Shown one piece after another: positions 1 through 9,133 of a DNA stretch of 64,000 nucleotides (position 1 is its first letter; the number at the start of each line of letters is the position of its first letter). This DNA comes from Streptomyces marianii. Its GTDB lineage: Bacteria; Actinomycetota; Actinomycetes; Streptomycetales; Streptomycetaceae. The notes below the pieces were generated by a model. That model was given only the letters and a program-made list of their open reading frames with translations. It was not told where the DNA came from and made no database searches. The translations under genes and the position numbers were made by a program. The stretch spans positions 7,188,501 to 7,252,500 of the forward strand of contig NZ_VAWE01000001.1 of NCBI RefSeq assembly GCF_005795905.1, written 5' to 3'.

Positions 1-63
1 CGCGACGCCCGGGCGCTGCGGCTGCTCGCCGAATCGCGAGGCACCGGCACGGACGACCGCTGA
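1..63 (+). CDS. 3' end of an unidentified gene (partial)
   Basis: An open frame runs in from the left edge for 20 codons and stops with TGA at 61-63. The residues end in a hydrophilic tail (…SRGTGTDDR). Codon use is typical of a high-GC actinomycete gene. Too little is present to name a family. The next gene starts about 185 bases downstream, so the two need not be co-transcribed. Confidence 0.5.
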   Translation, partial: RDARALRLLAESRGTGTDDR

Positions 64-247
64 GCCCCTGCCCCTCGGGGCGGACTCGTGATTACTCTTT
101 ACCCGGAGGCGCCGAGTGCGCCTCCGCCTCACACCTGTGGGCCGGCCACGGCCCGTAAGGCACCCTGCGACCCGAGGAGTGACCCTCTCCGGCAATGGAC
201 GGATCGTCCGGTAGTACCTGCGCCGCCCCCTCCCAGGAGGCGGCGGC

Positions 248-1588
248 ATGATCATCCCGCTACTGCTGCTCCTCGCGGCATTCCTCCTCATCCTCGCCAA
301 CGGGTTCTTCGTGGCCGCCGAGTTCGGCCTGGTCACCGTCGAGCGCGCGGACGCCGAACGTGCCGCCGCCGAGGGCGACCGCCGCGCCGGGACCGTCGTC
401 CGGGCCCTGCGCGAGCTTTCGTTCCAGCTCTCCGGCACCCAGCTCGGCATCACCATCACCTCCCTCGTCGTCGGCATGCTGGCCGAGCCGGCGCTCGCCC
501 GGCTGCTCGGCGGCCCGCTCGCCGCGGCCGGGATCCCCGGCGGGGCCGTCCCCGGCGTCGCCGTCGTGATCGGCATGCTGCTCGCCTCCGCCGTCCAGAT
601 GGTGGTCGGCGAGCTCGTCCCGAAGAACTGGGCCGTGTCGCGGCCGCTGCAGGTCGCCCGGTTCGTGGCCGGCCCGCAGCACCGCTTCTCGGCGGTGTTC
701 CGGCCCGTGATCGCCCTGCTCAACGCCGTGGCCAACCGTCTCGTCAGGGCGTTCGGCGTGGAACCCGCCGAGGAGCTGGCCTCCGCCCGTACACCCGGTG
801 AACTGGTCTCCCTCGCCCGTCACTCGGCCCGTGCCGGAGCCCTCGAGGAGGACACGGCGGACCTCTTCGTCCGGACCCTCTCGCTCGGCGGGCTCACCGC
901 CCAGCACGTGATGACCCCGCGGGTGAAGATGAGCGCCCTGCAGTCCGACGCGACCGCGGCGGACGTCCTCAATCTGACCCGGGCCACCGGGCTCTCCCGG
1001 TTCCCCGTCTACCGGGACCGCATCGACGAGATCGTCGGCATGGTCCACCTCAAGAACGCCCTGGCGGTGCCGGCTCACGCGCGGCTGCGCACCCCGGTCG
1101 GCCGTATCGCCGTGCCCCCGCTGCTCGTGCCCGAGACCCTGCCGGTGCGGCAGCTGCTCGGGCGGCTGCGCAGCGAGCAGCCCATCGCCGTGGTCGTCGA
1201 CGAGTACGGCGGCACCGCCGGCGTCGTCACCCTGGAGGACATCGTCGAGGAGATCGTCGGCGAGGTCCGCGACGAGCACGACGCCGAGGCCGACGGCCGG
1301 CCCGAGCTGGCTCCGGCCCCGCCCGAGGACGGCAGCCCGGCCTGGGAGGCCGACGGCAGCTGCCGCGTCCTCACCCTGCGGCGGATAGGCCTCGACGTGC
1401 CCGACGGCCCGTACGAGACCGTCGCCGGTCTCGTCGCCGACCTCCTCGGCCGGATCCCGGCGCCCGGTGACCGGGCGGAGCTGCCCGGCTGGCGGCTCTC
1501 GGTCCGCCAGGTCGACCGATACCGCGCCGAACGGGTCAGGCTCGTCCGCACGGTGGACGCCCAGGCCATGGCGGAGGCCGCCCGATGA
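248..1588 (+). CDS. CNNM/CBS-domain membrane protein (HlyC/CorC family), first of a pair
   Basis: A 446-residue hemolysin-type (TlyC/CorC) membrane protein, probably involved in divalent-cation (Mg2+) homeostasis. Family knowledge points to a magnesium-efflux or Mg-sensing role; the substrate cannot be read from sequence. The N-terminal CNNM (DUF21) membrane domain covers about residues 1-185, starting with a very hydrophobic helix followed by NGFFVAAEFGLV and, later, VVGELVPKNWA. Two CBS repeats follow (about 210-335, with VMTPRV and VVVDEYGGTAGVVTLEDIVEEIVGE). A C-terminal CorC/HlyC domain ends the protein (about 360-435). ATG 248 has the strong ribosome site AGGAGG just upstream. Its stop overlaps the next start (ATGA at 1585), so the two paralogues are translationally coupled and may form a heteromer. 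Confidence 0.9.
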   Translation: MIIPLLLLLAAFLLILANGFFVAAEFGLVTVERADAERAAAEGDRRAGTVVRALRELSFQLSGTQLGITITSLVVGMLAEPALARLLGGPLAAAGIPGGAVPGVAVVIGMLLASAVQMVVGELVPKNWAVSRPLQVARFVAGPQHRFSAVFRPVIALLNAVANRLVRAFGVEPAEELASARTPGELVSLARHSARAGALEEDTADLFVRTLSLGGLTAQHVMTPRVKMSALQSDATAADVLNLTRATGLSRFPVYRDRIDEIVGMVHLKNALAVPAHARLRTPVGRIAVPPLLVPETLPVRQLLGRLRSEQPIAVVVDEYGGTAGVVTLEDIVEEIVGEVRDEHDAEADGRPELAPAPPEDGSPAWEADGSCRVLTLRRIGLDVPDGPYETVAGLVADLLGRIPAPGDRAELPGWRLSVRQVDRYRAERVRLVRTVDAQAMAEAAR

Positions 1589-2736
1589 GCGTTCTCCAGC
1601 TGCTGTTCGCACTGCTCCTGGTGCTCGCGAACGGCTTCTTCGTCGGCGCGGAGTTCGCGCTCGTGTCGGTGCGCCGCAGCCAGGTGGAACCGCTCGCCGC
1701 GCAGGGTTCCTCCCGGGCCCGGCAGGTCCTGCACGGGCTCGAGAACCTGCCGCAGATGATGGCGGCGGCCCAGTTCGGCATCACCGTCTGCTCGCTGACC
1801 CTGGGCGCGGTCGCCGAGCCGACCGTGGCGCACCTGTTGGAGCCGGTGTTCCACGCCCTGCGGGTGCCCGAGGCGCTGGTCCACCCCCTCGGCTACGTGA
1901 TCGCCCTCGCCGTCGTGGTCTTCCTGCACCTCGTCGTCGGCGAGATGCTGCCGAAGAACCTGGCGATGGCCGCCCCGGAGAGGACCGCGCTCTGGCTCAG
2001 CCCCGCGCTGGTCGGCTTCGCCCGGCTGTGCCGGCCGGTGACCGCGGCGCTCGGCGCCTGTTCCCGGCTGGTGCTGAAGCTGTTCGGGGTCGAGCCGAAG
2101 GACGAGGTCGAGGCGGTCTTCACCAGCGACCAGCTGGGCCAGCTCGTCGAGGACGCCGGTCAGGCCGGACTGCTCGACCCGGAGGAGCAGGAACGTCTCG
2201 GGGACGCCCTGGAGCTGGGCAGCCGCCCCGTGACGGACGTCCTGATCGCCCGGTCCTCCCTGGTCACGGTGCCGCCCTCGGTGACTCCGAGGCAGATCGA
2301 GGAGCTGACCGTCCGTACGGGCTACTCCCGGTTCCCCGTGGGCGGCGAGGGCAGCGGGAGGTTCATGGGTTACCTCCACGTCAAGGACGTCCTGGACCTG
2401 GATGACGACGAGCGGGCCGTACCGCAGCACATCTGGCGCCCCATGGCCACGCTGCGGTCGGAACTGCCGCTCGACGACGCGCTCACCGTGATGCGCCGCG
2501 CGGCCACGCATCTGGCCCAGGTCGCCGACGCGTCGGGACGTGTCCTGGGCCTCGTCGCCCTGGAAGACGTCCTCGAGATGCTGGTGGGCGAGGTGCGCGA
2601 CCCGGCCCACCGTCCGGTGCCGCCCGCCGCGTCCGTCCGGGGCTCCCACGCGGCGGTCGTGCGAGGCGGTCTGCGGACGGATCCGCCGCACCAGCAGGAC
2701 GTGCGCTCCCAGCAGCCGAGCCCGAGCGGGGTGTGA
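1585..2736 (+). CDS. CNNM/CBS-domain membrane protein, second of a pair
   Basis: A 383-residue paralogue of the upstream gene, starting inside its stop codon (ATGA overlap). It has the same CNNM membrane domain (NGFFVGAEFALVSVRRSQ, then VVGEMLPKNLAMA) and two CBS repeats, with DVLIARSSLVTV and VLGLVALEDVLEMLVGEVRD. It lacks the C-terminal CorC/HlyC domain. Instead it ends in a short Pro/Arg/His/Gln-rich tail that looks disordered. One partner with and one without the CorC domain is a common layout for actinobacterial CNNM pairs. The role is inferred to be cation transport or Mg2+ homeostasis in the membrane. Confidence 0.9.
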   Translation: MSVLQLLFALLLVLANGFFVGAEFALVSVRRSQVEPLAAQGSSRARQVLHGLENLPQMMAAAQFGITVCSLTLGAVAEPTVAHLLEPVFHALRVPEALVHPLGYVIALAVVVFLHLVVGEMLPKNLAMAAPERTALWLSPALVGFARLCRPVTAALGACSRLVLKLFGVEPKDEVEAVFTSDQLGQLVEDAGQAGLLDPEEQERLGDALELGSRPVTDVLIARSSLVTVPPSVTPRQIEELTVRTGYSRFPVGGEGSGRFMGYLHVKDVLDLDDDERAVPQHIWRPMATLRSELPLDDALTVMRRAATHLAQVADASGRVLGLVALEDVLEMLVGEVRDPAHRPVPPAASVRGSHAAVVRGGLRTDPPHQQDVRSQQPSPSGV

Positions 2737-2742
2737 GGCCGC

Positions 2743-2796
2743 GTGCCCCGCCCTTCGGGATGGTGTCGGTCAACAGCATCCTTCGGGGCGGGGCAC
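2743..2796. terminator. long imperfect hairpin between convergent genes
   Basis: GTGCCCCGCCC (2743-2753) pairs with the complementary arm ending at 2796, and the pairing continues imperfectly inward (ttcgggatg against catccttcg). It lies between the stop of the second CNNM gene and the stop of the AAA ATPase gene, which converge. It is a likely bidirectional terminator without a U tract, as is usual in Streptomyces. Confidence 0.7.
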
Positions 2797-2855
2797 GGCA
2801 CCCCGGCGGCGGTTGCAGCCGGGGCCGGCCCTTCCCGCCACGTGACCCAGGGGGC

Positions 2856-4763
2856 TCACGGTCCGGTGGGGTCCTGGGAGCCGCGGTCCCGCGGACCGCG
2901 GCCCGAGAGCACCTCCCCGTACGCCTGCATCAGATCCGGCAGCCGCAACGTCGCCAGGTCCTCGCGCGTCGGCGTGCCCGCGTACCCCGAGAGGCGCAGG
3001 TCCCGGTAGGCACAGCTCTTCTCGTACAGCGTGCGCAGGAAGCGGCCGTTGCCCAGCTCGTCGATCCAGCTCTGGTCCACCACATGGCCGCTGATCGACC
3101 GCAGCTCGTCCAGCGCCTCCTCGTCCCACAGATCGCCGTTGGCCGCCGCGAGCACCTCGCCGATCGCCGTCAGCTCCAGCGGCCGGTACGAGGGGAAGTC
3201 GACCCGGGTGGTGAATCGCGAGGAGAGCCCGGGGTTGGTGGCGAGCAACCGGTCCATGCCCTCCGGATAGCCGGCGAGGATGACCACCAGATGGTCCCGG
3301 TTGTCCTCGGCCCGCTTCAGCAGCACCTGCAGCGCCTCGTCGCCGTAGGCGTCGCCCTTGCTGTAGCCGGTGTTGGAGAGCGCGTACGCCTCGTCCACGA
3401 ACAGCACGCCGCCGAGCGCGGAGTCGATCAGCTCGTTGGCCTTCACCGCGGTCTGGCCGAGGAACTCCCCGACCAGGTCGGAGCGCTGCGCCTCCACCAG
3501 ATGGTCGCCGCCCAGCAGCCCGAGCGCGTAGAAGACCCGGCCCAGGATGCGGGCCACGGTCGTCTTGCCGGTGCCGGACGGGCCGGAGAAGACGAAGTGC
3601 CGCTTCGGGGGCTGGACGGGGAGGCCCTGCCCGGCCCGCAGCCGGGCCATCCGCAGCTGTGCGGAGAGGGCCTTCACCTGCCGCTTCACCGGCTCCAGGC
3701 CCACCATCCGCTCCAGCTCCGCGAGCGCCTCGGCGAGCAGCACCGGATCGGTGGGTCCGGACGGGAACGGTGGCGCAGACCGGCGCGGGGCCCCCGACTT
3801 CTCCCGCACCCGGTCGGCCGGGTCCGCGGCGGCCGCAGAGCCGAGCGGGGGCTGGGGCTCGCCCCCGTAGCGTGATTCGGGTACGAAGGGCGGCTCGGCC
3901 TCGGCCGGCTGGGCGTCCGCGGCGTCCTGCCCCGCACCCGCTCCCGCGCCCGCCAGCGACACGGTGGCCAGGCCCGCGGCCTCGTCCGTCCCGTCGATGC
4001 CGTCGTAGTCGGCGATCGCGGTGAGCCGGGCCGAGGTGTCCATGAAGGCCGGGTCCACCCGGTGCACGGCCCGGTACAGCGGCAGGGCGGCAGCGCTGCG
4101 GCCCGTGCCCTCATGGGCCCGGGCCAGCCAGTAGCGGAGTTCCTTGCGCTGGGGCTGCTCGCTGCGGCAGCGCATCAGCGCCGCGGACAGCAGCGGCTCC
4201 GCCTGCCCGTACATCTCCAGCCGCACCCGCGCCATGCCGGCGAACAGGCCGGCCTCGATCCCGAGCAGCGGATCGTCCACGAGCGGTTCGGTGTGCCGCA
4301 CCAGCTGCTCCCAGTCCTTGACCAGGTAGGCGCGGCAGGCGTGCAGAAAGCGGACCTGCGGATCGGCGTCGACCGGCGGCAGCCCCGCGAGTGCGCGGTC
4401 CAACTCGGGCACCTGGCGCCCGTCGAGCCAGTGCGAGGCGTGCGCGAGCAGGAGGTCGCGCGGGCTCTCCAGCACGGGCTGCACCCACCAGCCGAGCCAG
4501 TACCAGGAGTTCAGCGTGCGGCGGTGACGGTTCCGTTGCTCGCCGAAACGCTCCCGGTTCCGGTACATCCTCAGCAGCGCGGTGGTGGTGTCCACGCGCA
4601 GGGCGTGCAGTCCGAGCCAGCCGTCGGCCATCCCGGGGTCGAGCCGCACCGCGCTCCTGAACTCCTCCTCCGCCTGCGGGTAGGCGCCCATGGTGTAGGC
4701 GTCCACGCCGCGCACCCAGGCGAGGTCGGCCGGGGCCGGTGAGCCCTGCGTGCCGATGTCCAT
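2856..4763 (-). CDS. AAA ATPase of the CbxX/CfxQ-EccA type with N-terminal TPR-like region
   Basis: A 635-residue cytosolic ATPase. Residues 1 to about 290 are helical and TPR-like (AEEEFRSAVRLDPGMADGW, ALPLYRAVHRVDPAFMDTSARL). A Pro/Ala-rich linker follows. The C-terminal AAA domain (about 355-620) has Walker A GPSGTGKTT (Lys400), Walker B GGVLFVDEAYAL, and the AAA features AGYPEGMDRLLATNPGLSSRF. This architecture matches EccA, the type VII secretion ATPase, and CbbX-like chaperones. No EsxA/EccB-E gene is in the window, so the client is unknown. The open frame extends 95 codons further upstream. ATG 4763 is chosen because it has the site GGGGGA and begins the conserved sequence; the upstream part is Pro/Arg-rich and looks non-coding. 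Confidence 0.85.
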   Translation of the reverse strand: MDIGTQGSPAPADLAWVRGVDAYTMGAYPQAEEEFRSAVRLDPGMADGWLGLHALRVDTTTALLRMYRNRERFGEQRNRHRRTLNSWYWLGWWVQPVLESPRDLLLAHASHWLDGRQVPELDRALAGLPPVDADPQVRFLHACRAYLVKDWEQLVRHTEPLVDDPLLGIEAGLFAGMARVRLEMYGQAEPLLSAALMRCRSEQPQRKELRYWLARAHEGTGRSAAALPLYRAVHRVDPAFMDTSARLTAIADYDGIDGTDEAAGLATVSLAGAGAGAGQDAADAQPAEAEPPFVPESRYGGEPQPPLGSAAAADPADRVREKSGAPRRSAPPFPSGPTDPVLLAEALAELERMVGLEPVKRQVKALSAQLRMARLRAGQGLPVQPPKRHFVFSGPSGTGKTTVARILGRVFYALGLLGGDHLVEAQRSDLVGEFLGQTAVKANELIDSALGGVLFVDEAYALSNTGYSKGDAYGDEALQVLLKRAEDNRDHLVVILAGYPEGMDRLLATNPGLSSRFTTRVDFPSYRPLELTAIGEVLAAANGDLWDEEALDELRSISGHVVDQSWIDELGNGRFLRTLYEKSCAYRDLRLSGYAGTPTREDLATLRLPDLMQAYGEVLSGRGPRDRGSQDPTGP

Positions 4764-4981
4764 CGGGTCCCCCACATACCTGCCCCCGTGCTGTCCCACC
4801 GGGCGGATGCCCGGCGGAGCGTGCCGAACCACCTTGTCGCGGACGGGAATTGACCGCACCGGGGTGCATCGTACCTGCGCAGGGGGCGGCGGATTAAGGG
4901 CGCGCGAGCATGGCGCGAACGGTGACCCTGGGTGAGCGTTGAGCGCCGCAGGAGTGCCGGGGGAAGGTCCTGAGGACAGAA

Positions 4982-5019
4982 CGAAGCCCCCGATCACGGG
5001 GGAACAACCGGGGGCTTCG
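4982..5019. terminator. perfect 10-bp stem terminator
   Basis: CGAAGCCCCC (4982-4991) pairs perfectly with GGGGGCTTCG (5010-5019) around an 18-nt loop. It lies downstream of the leftward P-loop kinase gene and upstream of the AAA ATPase gene, so it separates their transcripts. Confidence 0.75.
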
Positions 5020-5121
5020 CGTCCGGGCGACTCCGAAAAGCCGCACATTGAGAACGTAAGACCTGTAAGGGCCCTGGGTCAAGCGGAGTTGAGGCGCCCG
5101 GCAGGGTGGATTTCCGACTGC

Positions 5122-5760
5122 TCAGTACGACGGTCGGAGGTGGTCACGTTCCGTGAGGGAATGGTTCGCTCCTGCTGTCACGCCGGGTCCTGGCAGCCAC
5201 TCGTACCCCTCGGGCAACTCGCGTACCAGGGTGTCGGCGAACGGGCGCGAGGGGTCGTCCGCGAAATGGCGGCTCTCCGCCACGGTCCAGCCGTCCCAGA
5301 AGCCGGAGAGCTCCGGTCCGTCGCGGCGCCGGCCGCGCATCCACGACTCCTGCGGGTCCCGCTCCATCCACAGCAGCCGGGCCAGATGGGGCCGCAGCGC
5401 CCGGCGGCCGGCGCCCACGCCCTCGACCAGGACGACCGGCGCTGCGGGCAGCGCGCGTGGTGCCCCGAAGCGGCGGAGATTCCAGTCGTACGGGTGATAC
5501 AGCCCGCTCTCGCCGCGCGACCACGGGTCGATCACCTGTTCAACCAATCGGCCGGTCCAGGAGAAGAGTTCGTCGTGTGTGGCGATGTCGTCGAGGCGCA
5601 GCACCGGCGCTCCGCCGAGCGCCTCCGCGAGTCCGGCGGCGAACGTGCTCTTGCCGGAACCCGCGTGGCCGTCGACCGCGATCAGCCGGACCGGGCCGCA
5701 GGACGGCGGCAGTGCGCGCAGGCCCGCGGCGGCGCGTTCGAGGGAGACGGGGCGGCTCAT
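5122..5760 (-). CDS. uridine kinase-like P-loop NTPase
   Basis: A 212-residue kinase-like protein. It has Walker A GHAGSGKST (Lys37), a following LRLDDIATHDELFSW segment, PYDWNLRRFG, and the second acidic motif VVLVEGVGAGRRAL, the layout of the uridine kinase/phosphoribulokinase superfamily (AAA_17/AAA_18). The C-terminus ends with LPEGYEWLPGPGVTAG. The phosphate acceptor cannot be deduced. ATG 5760 follows AGGGTGAT at a suitable distance; an in-frame GTG three codons upstream (5769) is possible. The gene is monocistronic, flanked by a terminator downstream and a divergent secreted-peptidase gene upstream. Confidence 0.8.
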   Translation of the reverse strand: MSRPVSLERAAAGLRALPPSCGPVRLIAVDGHAGSGKSTFAAGLAEALGGAPVLRLDDIATHDELFSWTGRLVEQVIDPWSRGESGLYHPYDWNLRRFGAPRALPAAPVVLVEGVGAGRRALRPHLARLLWMERDPQESWMRGRRRDGPELSGFWDGWTVAESRHFADDPSRPFADTLVRELPEGYEWLPGPGVTAGANHSLTERDHLRPSY

Positions 5761-5934
5761 GGGGATCACCCTAAGGGGGTACGCGGGCCCGCCGTCGGTC
5801 CACGCAGGTCATGCCGCTGGTCGAGACCGATATTGGTCGGGGCGGCACCGCGCGAGTCACTGGCAGAAGCCGTTCGGGAACCGCGATAGTTGGCCCACCG
5901 GCGCACCCTCGAGACCGCTGCTTCCGGAGGTCCC

Positions 5935-7293
5935 ATGACCACGCCTGCCTCGCGCAGATCCGTACTCACCGCGGCACTCGCGGCCGCGGCCGGCGGAAGC
6001 GCCCTGACCTCCGCCGCCACCGCGGCCGCCACCGGAGTTCCGGCGCCCGCCGCGCGCCCCCGTCCGCTCGTGGACAACCGTTTCTGGAACTCGTACACGG
6101 ACTGGCGCAGCGGCGAGGGCGCGGGCACCCGCGCCCTCGCCGGCAGCCGCCCGGGACTGGTGATCGGCGCCCCGGCAGGCCGCACGCGGTACGCCGACCC
6201 GCACACCGGCCGCACCACGGCCTGGGACTACGCGCGGTGGATCTCGCCGGTGCACCGCCCCCGGGTGGCCGCCACCGAGGTCATCGCCTCCTGGAACGCC
6301 CGCACCCCGGCCGGGACGTGGCTACAGACGGAACTGTCCGGCACCTACAGCGACGGCAGCACGACCCGGTGGTTCGTCATGGGCCGCTGGGCGGCCGGCG
6401 ACGGGGACATCCTGCGCACCTCGGTCGACGGCCAGACCGACGGCAGGAGCAGCATCTGGACCGACACCTTCGCCGTGGACGACCCGGCGAGCGGACTGCG
6501 GCTGGTCGCCTACCGGCTCAGGCTGACCCTCTACCGCCGGCCGGGAACGGCCCTCACACCGACCGTGTGGCGCGTCGGGGCCATGGCCTCGGACATCCCG
6601 GACCGCTTCACCGTGCCGGCCTCCGTGCCCCGGGTCGCCCGTGAGCTGGCGGTGCCGCGCTACTCGCAGAACACCCACGTCGGTCAGTACCCCGAGTACG
6701 ACAACGGCGGCGAGGCCTGGTGCAGCCCCACGTCCTCGCAGATGGTCGTCGAGTACTGGGGCCGCAGGCCGACGGCCGGGGAGCTGGCCTGGGTAGACCC
6801 GGACTTCGCCGACCCCCAGGTCTGCCACGCGGCCCGCCACACCTACGACCACCAGTACGAGGGCTGCGGGAACTGGCCGTTCAACGCCGCCTACGCGGCC
6901 ACGTACCGCGAGATGAACGCCGTGGTCACCCGGCTGGAGTCGCTCGGCCAGCTGGAGACGCTGGTCGGTGCGGGCATCCCCGCCATCACCTCCCAGTCCT
7001 TTCTGAAGGAGGAGCTGACCGGCGCAGGCTACGGCACCTCGGGCCATCTGATGACCGCGATCGGCTTCACCGCCGGCGGGGACGTGATCGCGAACGACCC
7101 CGCCTCACCCAGCAACGAGGCCGTGCGCCGGGTGTACCGGCGGGCGGAGTGGGAGACGATCTGGCTCCGCACCAAGCGGTACAACGCGAGCGGGAAAGTG
7201 GCGTCCGGCACAGGCGGCGTCTGCTACCTCTTCTGGCCCGAACGTCCGACGGCCGCTCAGCGCAAGGCCCTCGCCGCTCTCGGCATCGACTGA
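5935..7293 (+). CDS. Tat-exported C39-family peptidase-like protein
   Basis: A 452-residue exported protein. ATG 5935 follows CCGGAGG. The N-terminus SRRSVLTAALAAAAGGSAL is a twin-arginine signal, with cleavage probably in the Ala-rich stretch near residues 30-40. Residues about 45-230 form a beta-rich domain of unknown function. The C-terminal domain (about 235-445) is peptidase_C39_2-like: nucleophile Cys263 in GEAWCSPTSSQM, His371 in SGHLMTAIGF and Asp388 in VIANDPAS form the expected papain-like triad. It probably hydrolyses peptides outside the cell; the substrate is unknown. The gene is divergent from the kinase gene and stands alone. Confidence 0.85.
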   Translation: MTTPASRRSVLTAALAAAAGGSALTSAATAAATGVPAPAARPRPLVDNRFWNSYTDWRSGEGAGTRALAGSRPGLVIGAPAGRTRYADPHTGRTTAWDYARWISPVHRPRVAATEVIASWNARTPAGTWLQTELSGTYSDGSTTRWFVMGRWAAGDGDILRTSVDGQTDGRSSIWTDTFAVDDPASGLRLVAYRLRLTLYRRPGTALTPTVWRVGAMASDIPDRFTVPASVPRVARELAVPRYSQNTHVGQYPEYDNGGEAWCSPTSSQMVVEYWGRRPTAGELAWVDPDFADPQVCHAARHTYDHQYEGCGNWPFNAAYAATYREMNAVVTRLESLGQLETLVGAGIPAITSQSFLKEELTGAGYGTSGHLMTAIGFTAGGDVIANDPASPSNEAVRRVYRRAEWETIWLRTKRYNASGKVASGTGGVCYLFWPERPTAAQRKALAALGID

Positions 7294-7448
7294 CGCGCCA
7301 CCGCCGCGCCCGGGGCCGTGACCGGTGTCACTGCCCGCGGGCGGCGCGGCTGGCAGTGTGGTCGGGGCAGGTCCCCCGTACCCCTTGAGGGCGCGGCAGG
7401 GTCCGCCGGGGGGCGACCGGAACCACAAGGACGATCGAGCGAGCCGCC

Positions 7449-7595
7449 ATGACCACGACCACCGCCAACGCCAACGTCGCCCGGGCCCGCACCGGAGGCC
7501 CCGAGGACGACGGCCCCAAGATCGTCGAGCACGTCATGGGATGGGTGCTCGTGGTCGTCCTGGCGATGCTCGTCACCCGGGCCGGGCTCCTCTGA
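7449..7595 (+). CDS. small single-span membrane protein
   Basis: A 48-residue reading frame from ATG 7449. A polar N-terminus (TTTTANANVARARTGGPEDDGPKIVEH) is followed by one hydrophobic segment, GWVLVVVLAMLVTRAGLL, right at the C-terminus, suggesting a tail-anchored protein. AAGGA lies about 15 bases upstream, somewhat far. The family is not recognised. The GC-rich third positions and the sharp polar/hydrophobic split support a real gene. Confidence 0.55.
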   Translation: MTTTTANANVARARTGGPEDDGPKIVEHVMGWVLVVVLAMLVTRAGLL

Positions 7596-7641
7596 CGGCC
7601 CGCACGCACGCGTGAACGGCCCTCGCGCCCGCGTGAAAAAG

Positions 7642-7694
7642 GGGGCAGGCAGCCCGACCGGCTCCCCGCCTCCGCCCCTCCCGGAGCCTGCCCC
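7642..7694 (-). terminator. inverted repeat with a U tract for leftward transcription
   Basis: GGGGCAGGC (7642-7650) pairs with GCCTGCCCC (7686-7694). Read leftward, the hairpin is followed by C and then five T (complement of aaaaag at 7636-7641), an intrinsic-terminator layout. No leftward gene is recognised just to its right. It may also end the small membrane-protein transcript. This lies in the 365-base gap 7596-7960, which otherwise holds only the acd promoter candidate. Confidence 0.45.
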
Positions 7695-7796
7695 TCGGCC
7701 GGTCGACCTGACCAGTTCCCGCCGCGGGGGCGCCCGCGGGTGGCCGGGGAGGTCCGGTGGCCGGGCCGCCCAGGCCCCACGGAGTGATTCCCGCCC

Positions 7797-7825
7797 GTGA
7801 CGGACGGCGTCGGATGGGGCATACT
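7797..7825 (+). promoter_or_regulatory. candidate housekeeping promoter for the acyl-CoA dehydrogenase
   Basis: GTGACG (7797-7802), a 17-base spacer and CATACT (7820-7825) resemble a Streptomyces SigA/HrdB promoter. It would give a leader of about 130 nt before ATG 7961. Confidence 0.35.
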
Positions 7826-7960
7826 CAAGCCGCCACAGCCGCTGGTCAGCCGCTTCCGTGATCCGGGAGGGCAGCATCGGCGCACCAGTGACATCCGGCG
7901 GCGCCGTCCAACCCTTCGCGCGCGACCGCCGCAGCGCCCGACAGGGAGGAGAGCGCCGCC

Positions 7961-9133
7961 ATGCCCGACCGCGCCCCGCAGCCGGTGGACCGGACACTGC
8001 CCACCGAGGAGGCCAGGGATCTGATCACCCTGGTCCGAGAGATCGTCCAGCGGGAGATCGCTCCACGCGCGGCCGAGGAGGAGGAGGCGGGCCGCTTCCC
8101 GCGCGAACTGTTCTCCCTGCTCTCCGAGTCGGGACTGCTCGGCCTCCCCTACGACTCCGAGTACGGCGGTGGCGACCAGCCGTACGAGGTCTACCTCCAG
8201 GTCCTCGAGGAACTGGCCGCGGCCCGCCTCACCGTGGGCCTGGGAGTCAGCGTCCACTCCCTCGCCTGCCACGCGCTCGCCGGCTACGGGACCAAGGAGC
8301 AGCGCGGAGAACACCTCGCCGCGATGCTCGGCGGCGGGCTGCTCGGCGCCTACTGCCTCTCCGAACCGTCGTCCGGCTCGGACGCGGCCTCCCTGCGCAC
8401 GAAGGCCGAGCGCGACGGCGACGCCTGGGTCATCACCGGGACCAAGGCCTGGATCACCCACGGCGGGGTGGCCGACTTCTACACCGTGCTGGCCCGCACC
8501 GGCGGCGAAGGCGCCCGCGGCATCTCGGCGTTCCTCGTACCGGGCGACGCGGAGGGGCTGAGCGCGGCGGCGCCCGAGAAGAAGATGGGTATGAAGGGTT
8601 CGCCCACCGCCCAGCTCCACTTCGACGGAGTACGCGTTTCCGACGCCCGCCGGATCGGTGACGAGGGGCAGGGCTTCGCGATCGCCCTTTCCGCGCTCGA
8701 CTCGGGACGTCTCGGCATCGCCGCCTGTGCGATCGGCGTGGCCCAGGCCGCGCTCGACGAGTCCCTCGCCTACGCCACCGGGAGGAAGCAGTTCGGCCGC
8801 CCCATCGCCGACTTCCAGGGACTGCGATTCATGCTCGCGGACATGGCCACGAAGGTCGAGGCCGGCCGTGCGCTGTACCTCGCCGCCGCGCGGCTGCGCG
8901 ACCGGGGGCTGCCGTTCTCGAAGGAGGCGGCGATGGCCAAGCTGTTCTGCACGGACACCGCGATGCAGGTCGCCACCGACGCCGTGCAGATCCTCGGCGG
9001 CTACGGCTACACCGCGGACTTCCCGGTGGAGCGGCTGATGCGCGAGGCCAAGGTGCTGCAGATCGTCGAGGGCACCAACCAGATCCAGCGGATGGTCATC
9101 GCCCGTCACCTCGCTGGGCCAGAGTCCCGCTGA
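7961..9133 (+). CDS. acd: acyl-CoA dehydrogenase
   Basis: A 390-residue flavoprotein of the acyl-CoA dehydrogenase family, which oxidises acyl-CoA to trans-2-enoyl-CoA and passes electrons to ETF. It has the N-terminal helical domain, the FAD/substrate motif LGAYCLSEPSSGSDAAS, the middle beta domain with TGTKAWITHGG and EKKMGMKGSPTAQLHFDGV, and the C-terminal domain. The catalytic base is Glu370 in QIVEGTNQIQRMV, the position used by short- and medium-chain enzymes. GGGAGGAG precedes ATG 7961. From memory it corresponds to S. coelicolor SCO1428. Chain-length or branched-chain specificity cannot be decided from sequence. Confidence 0.92.
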   Translation: MPDRAPQPVDRTLPTEEARDLITLVREIVQREIAPRAAEEEEAGRFPRELFSLLSESGLLGLPYDSEYGGGDQPYEVYLQVLEELAAARLTVGLGVSVHSLACHALAGYGTKEQRGEHLAAMLGGGLLGAYCLSEPSSGSDAASLRTKAERDGDAWVITGTKAWITHGGVADFYTVLARTGGEGARGISAFLVPGDAEGLSAAAPEKKMGMKGSPTAQLHFDGVRVSDARRIGDEGQGFAIALSALDSGRLGIAACAIGVAQAALDESLAYATGRKQFGRPIADFQGLRFMLADMATKVEAGRALYLAAARLRDRGLPFSKEAAMAKLFCTDTAMQVATDAVQILGGYGYTADFPVERLMREAKVLQIVEGTNQIQRMVIARHLAGPESR

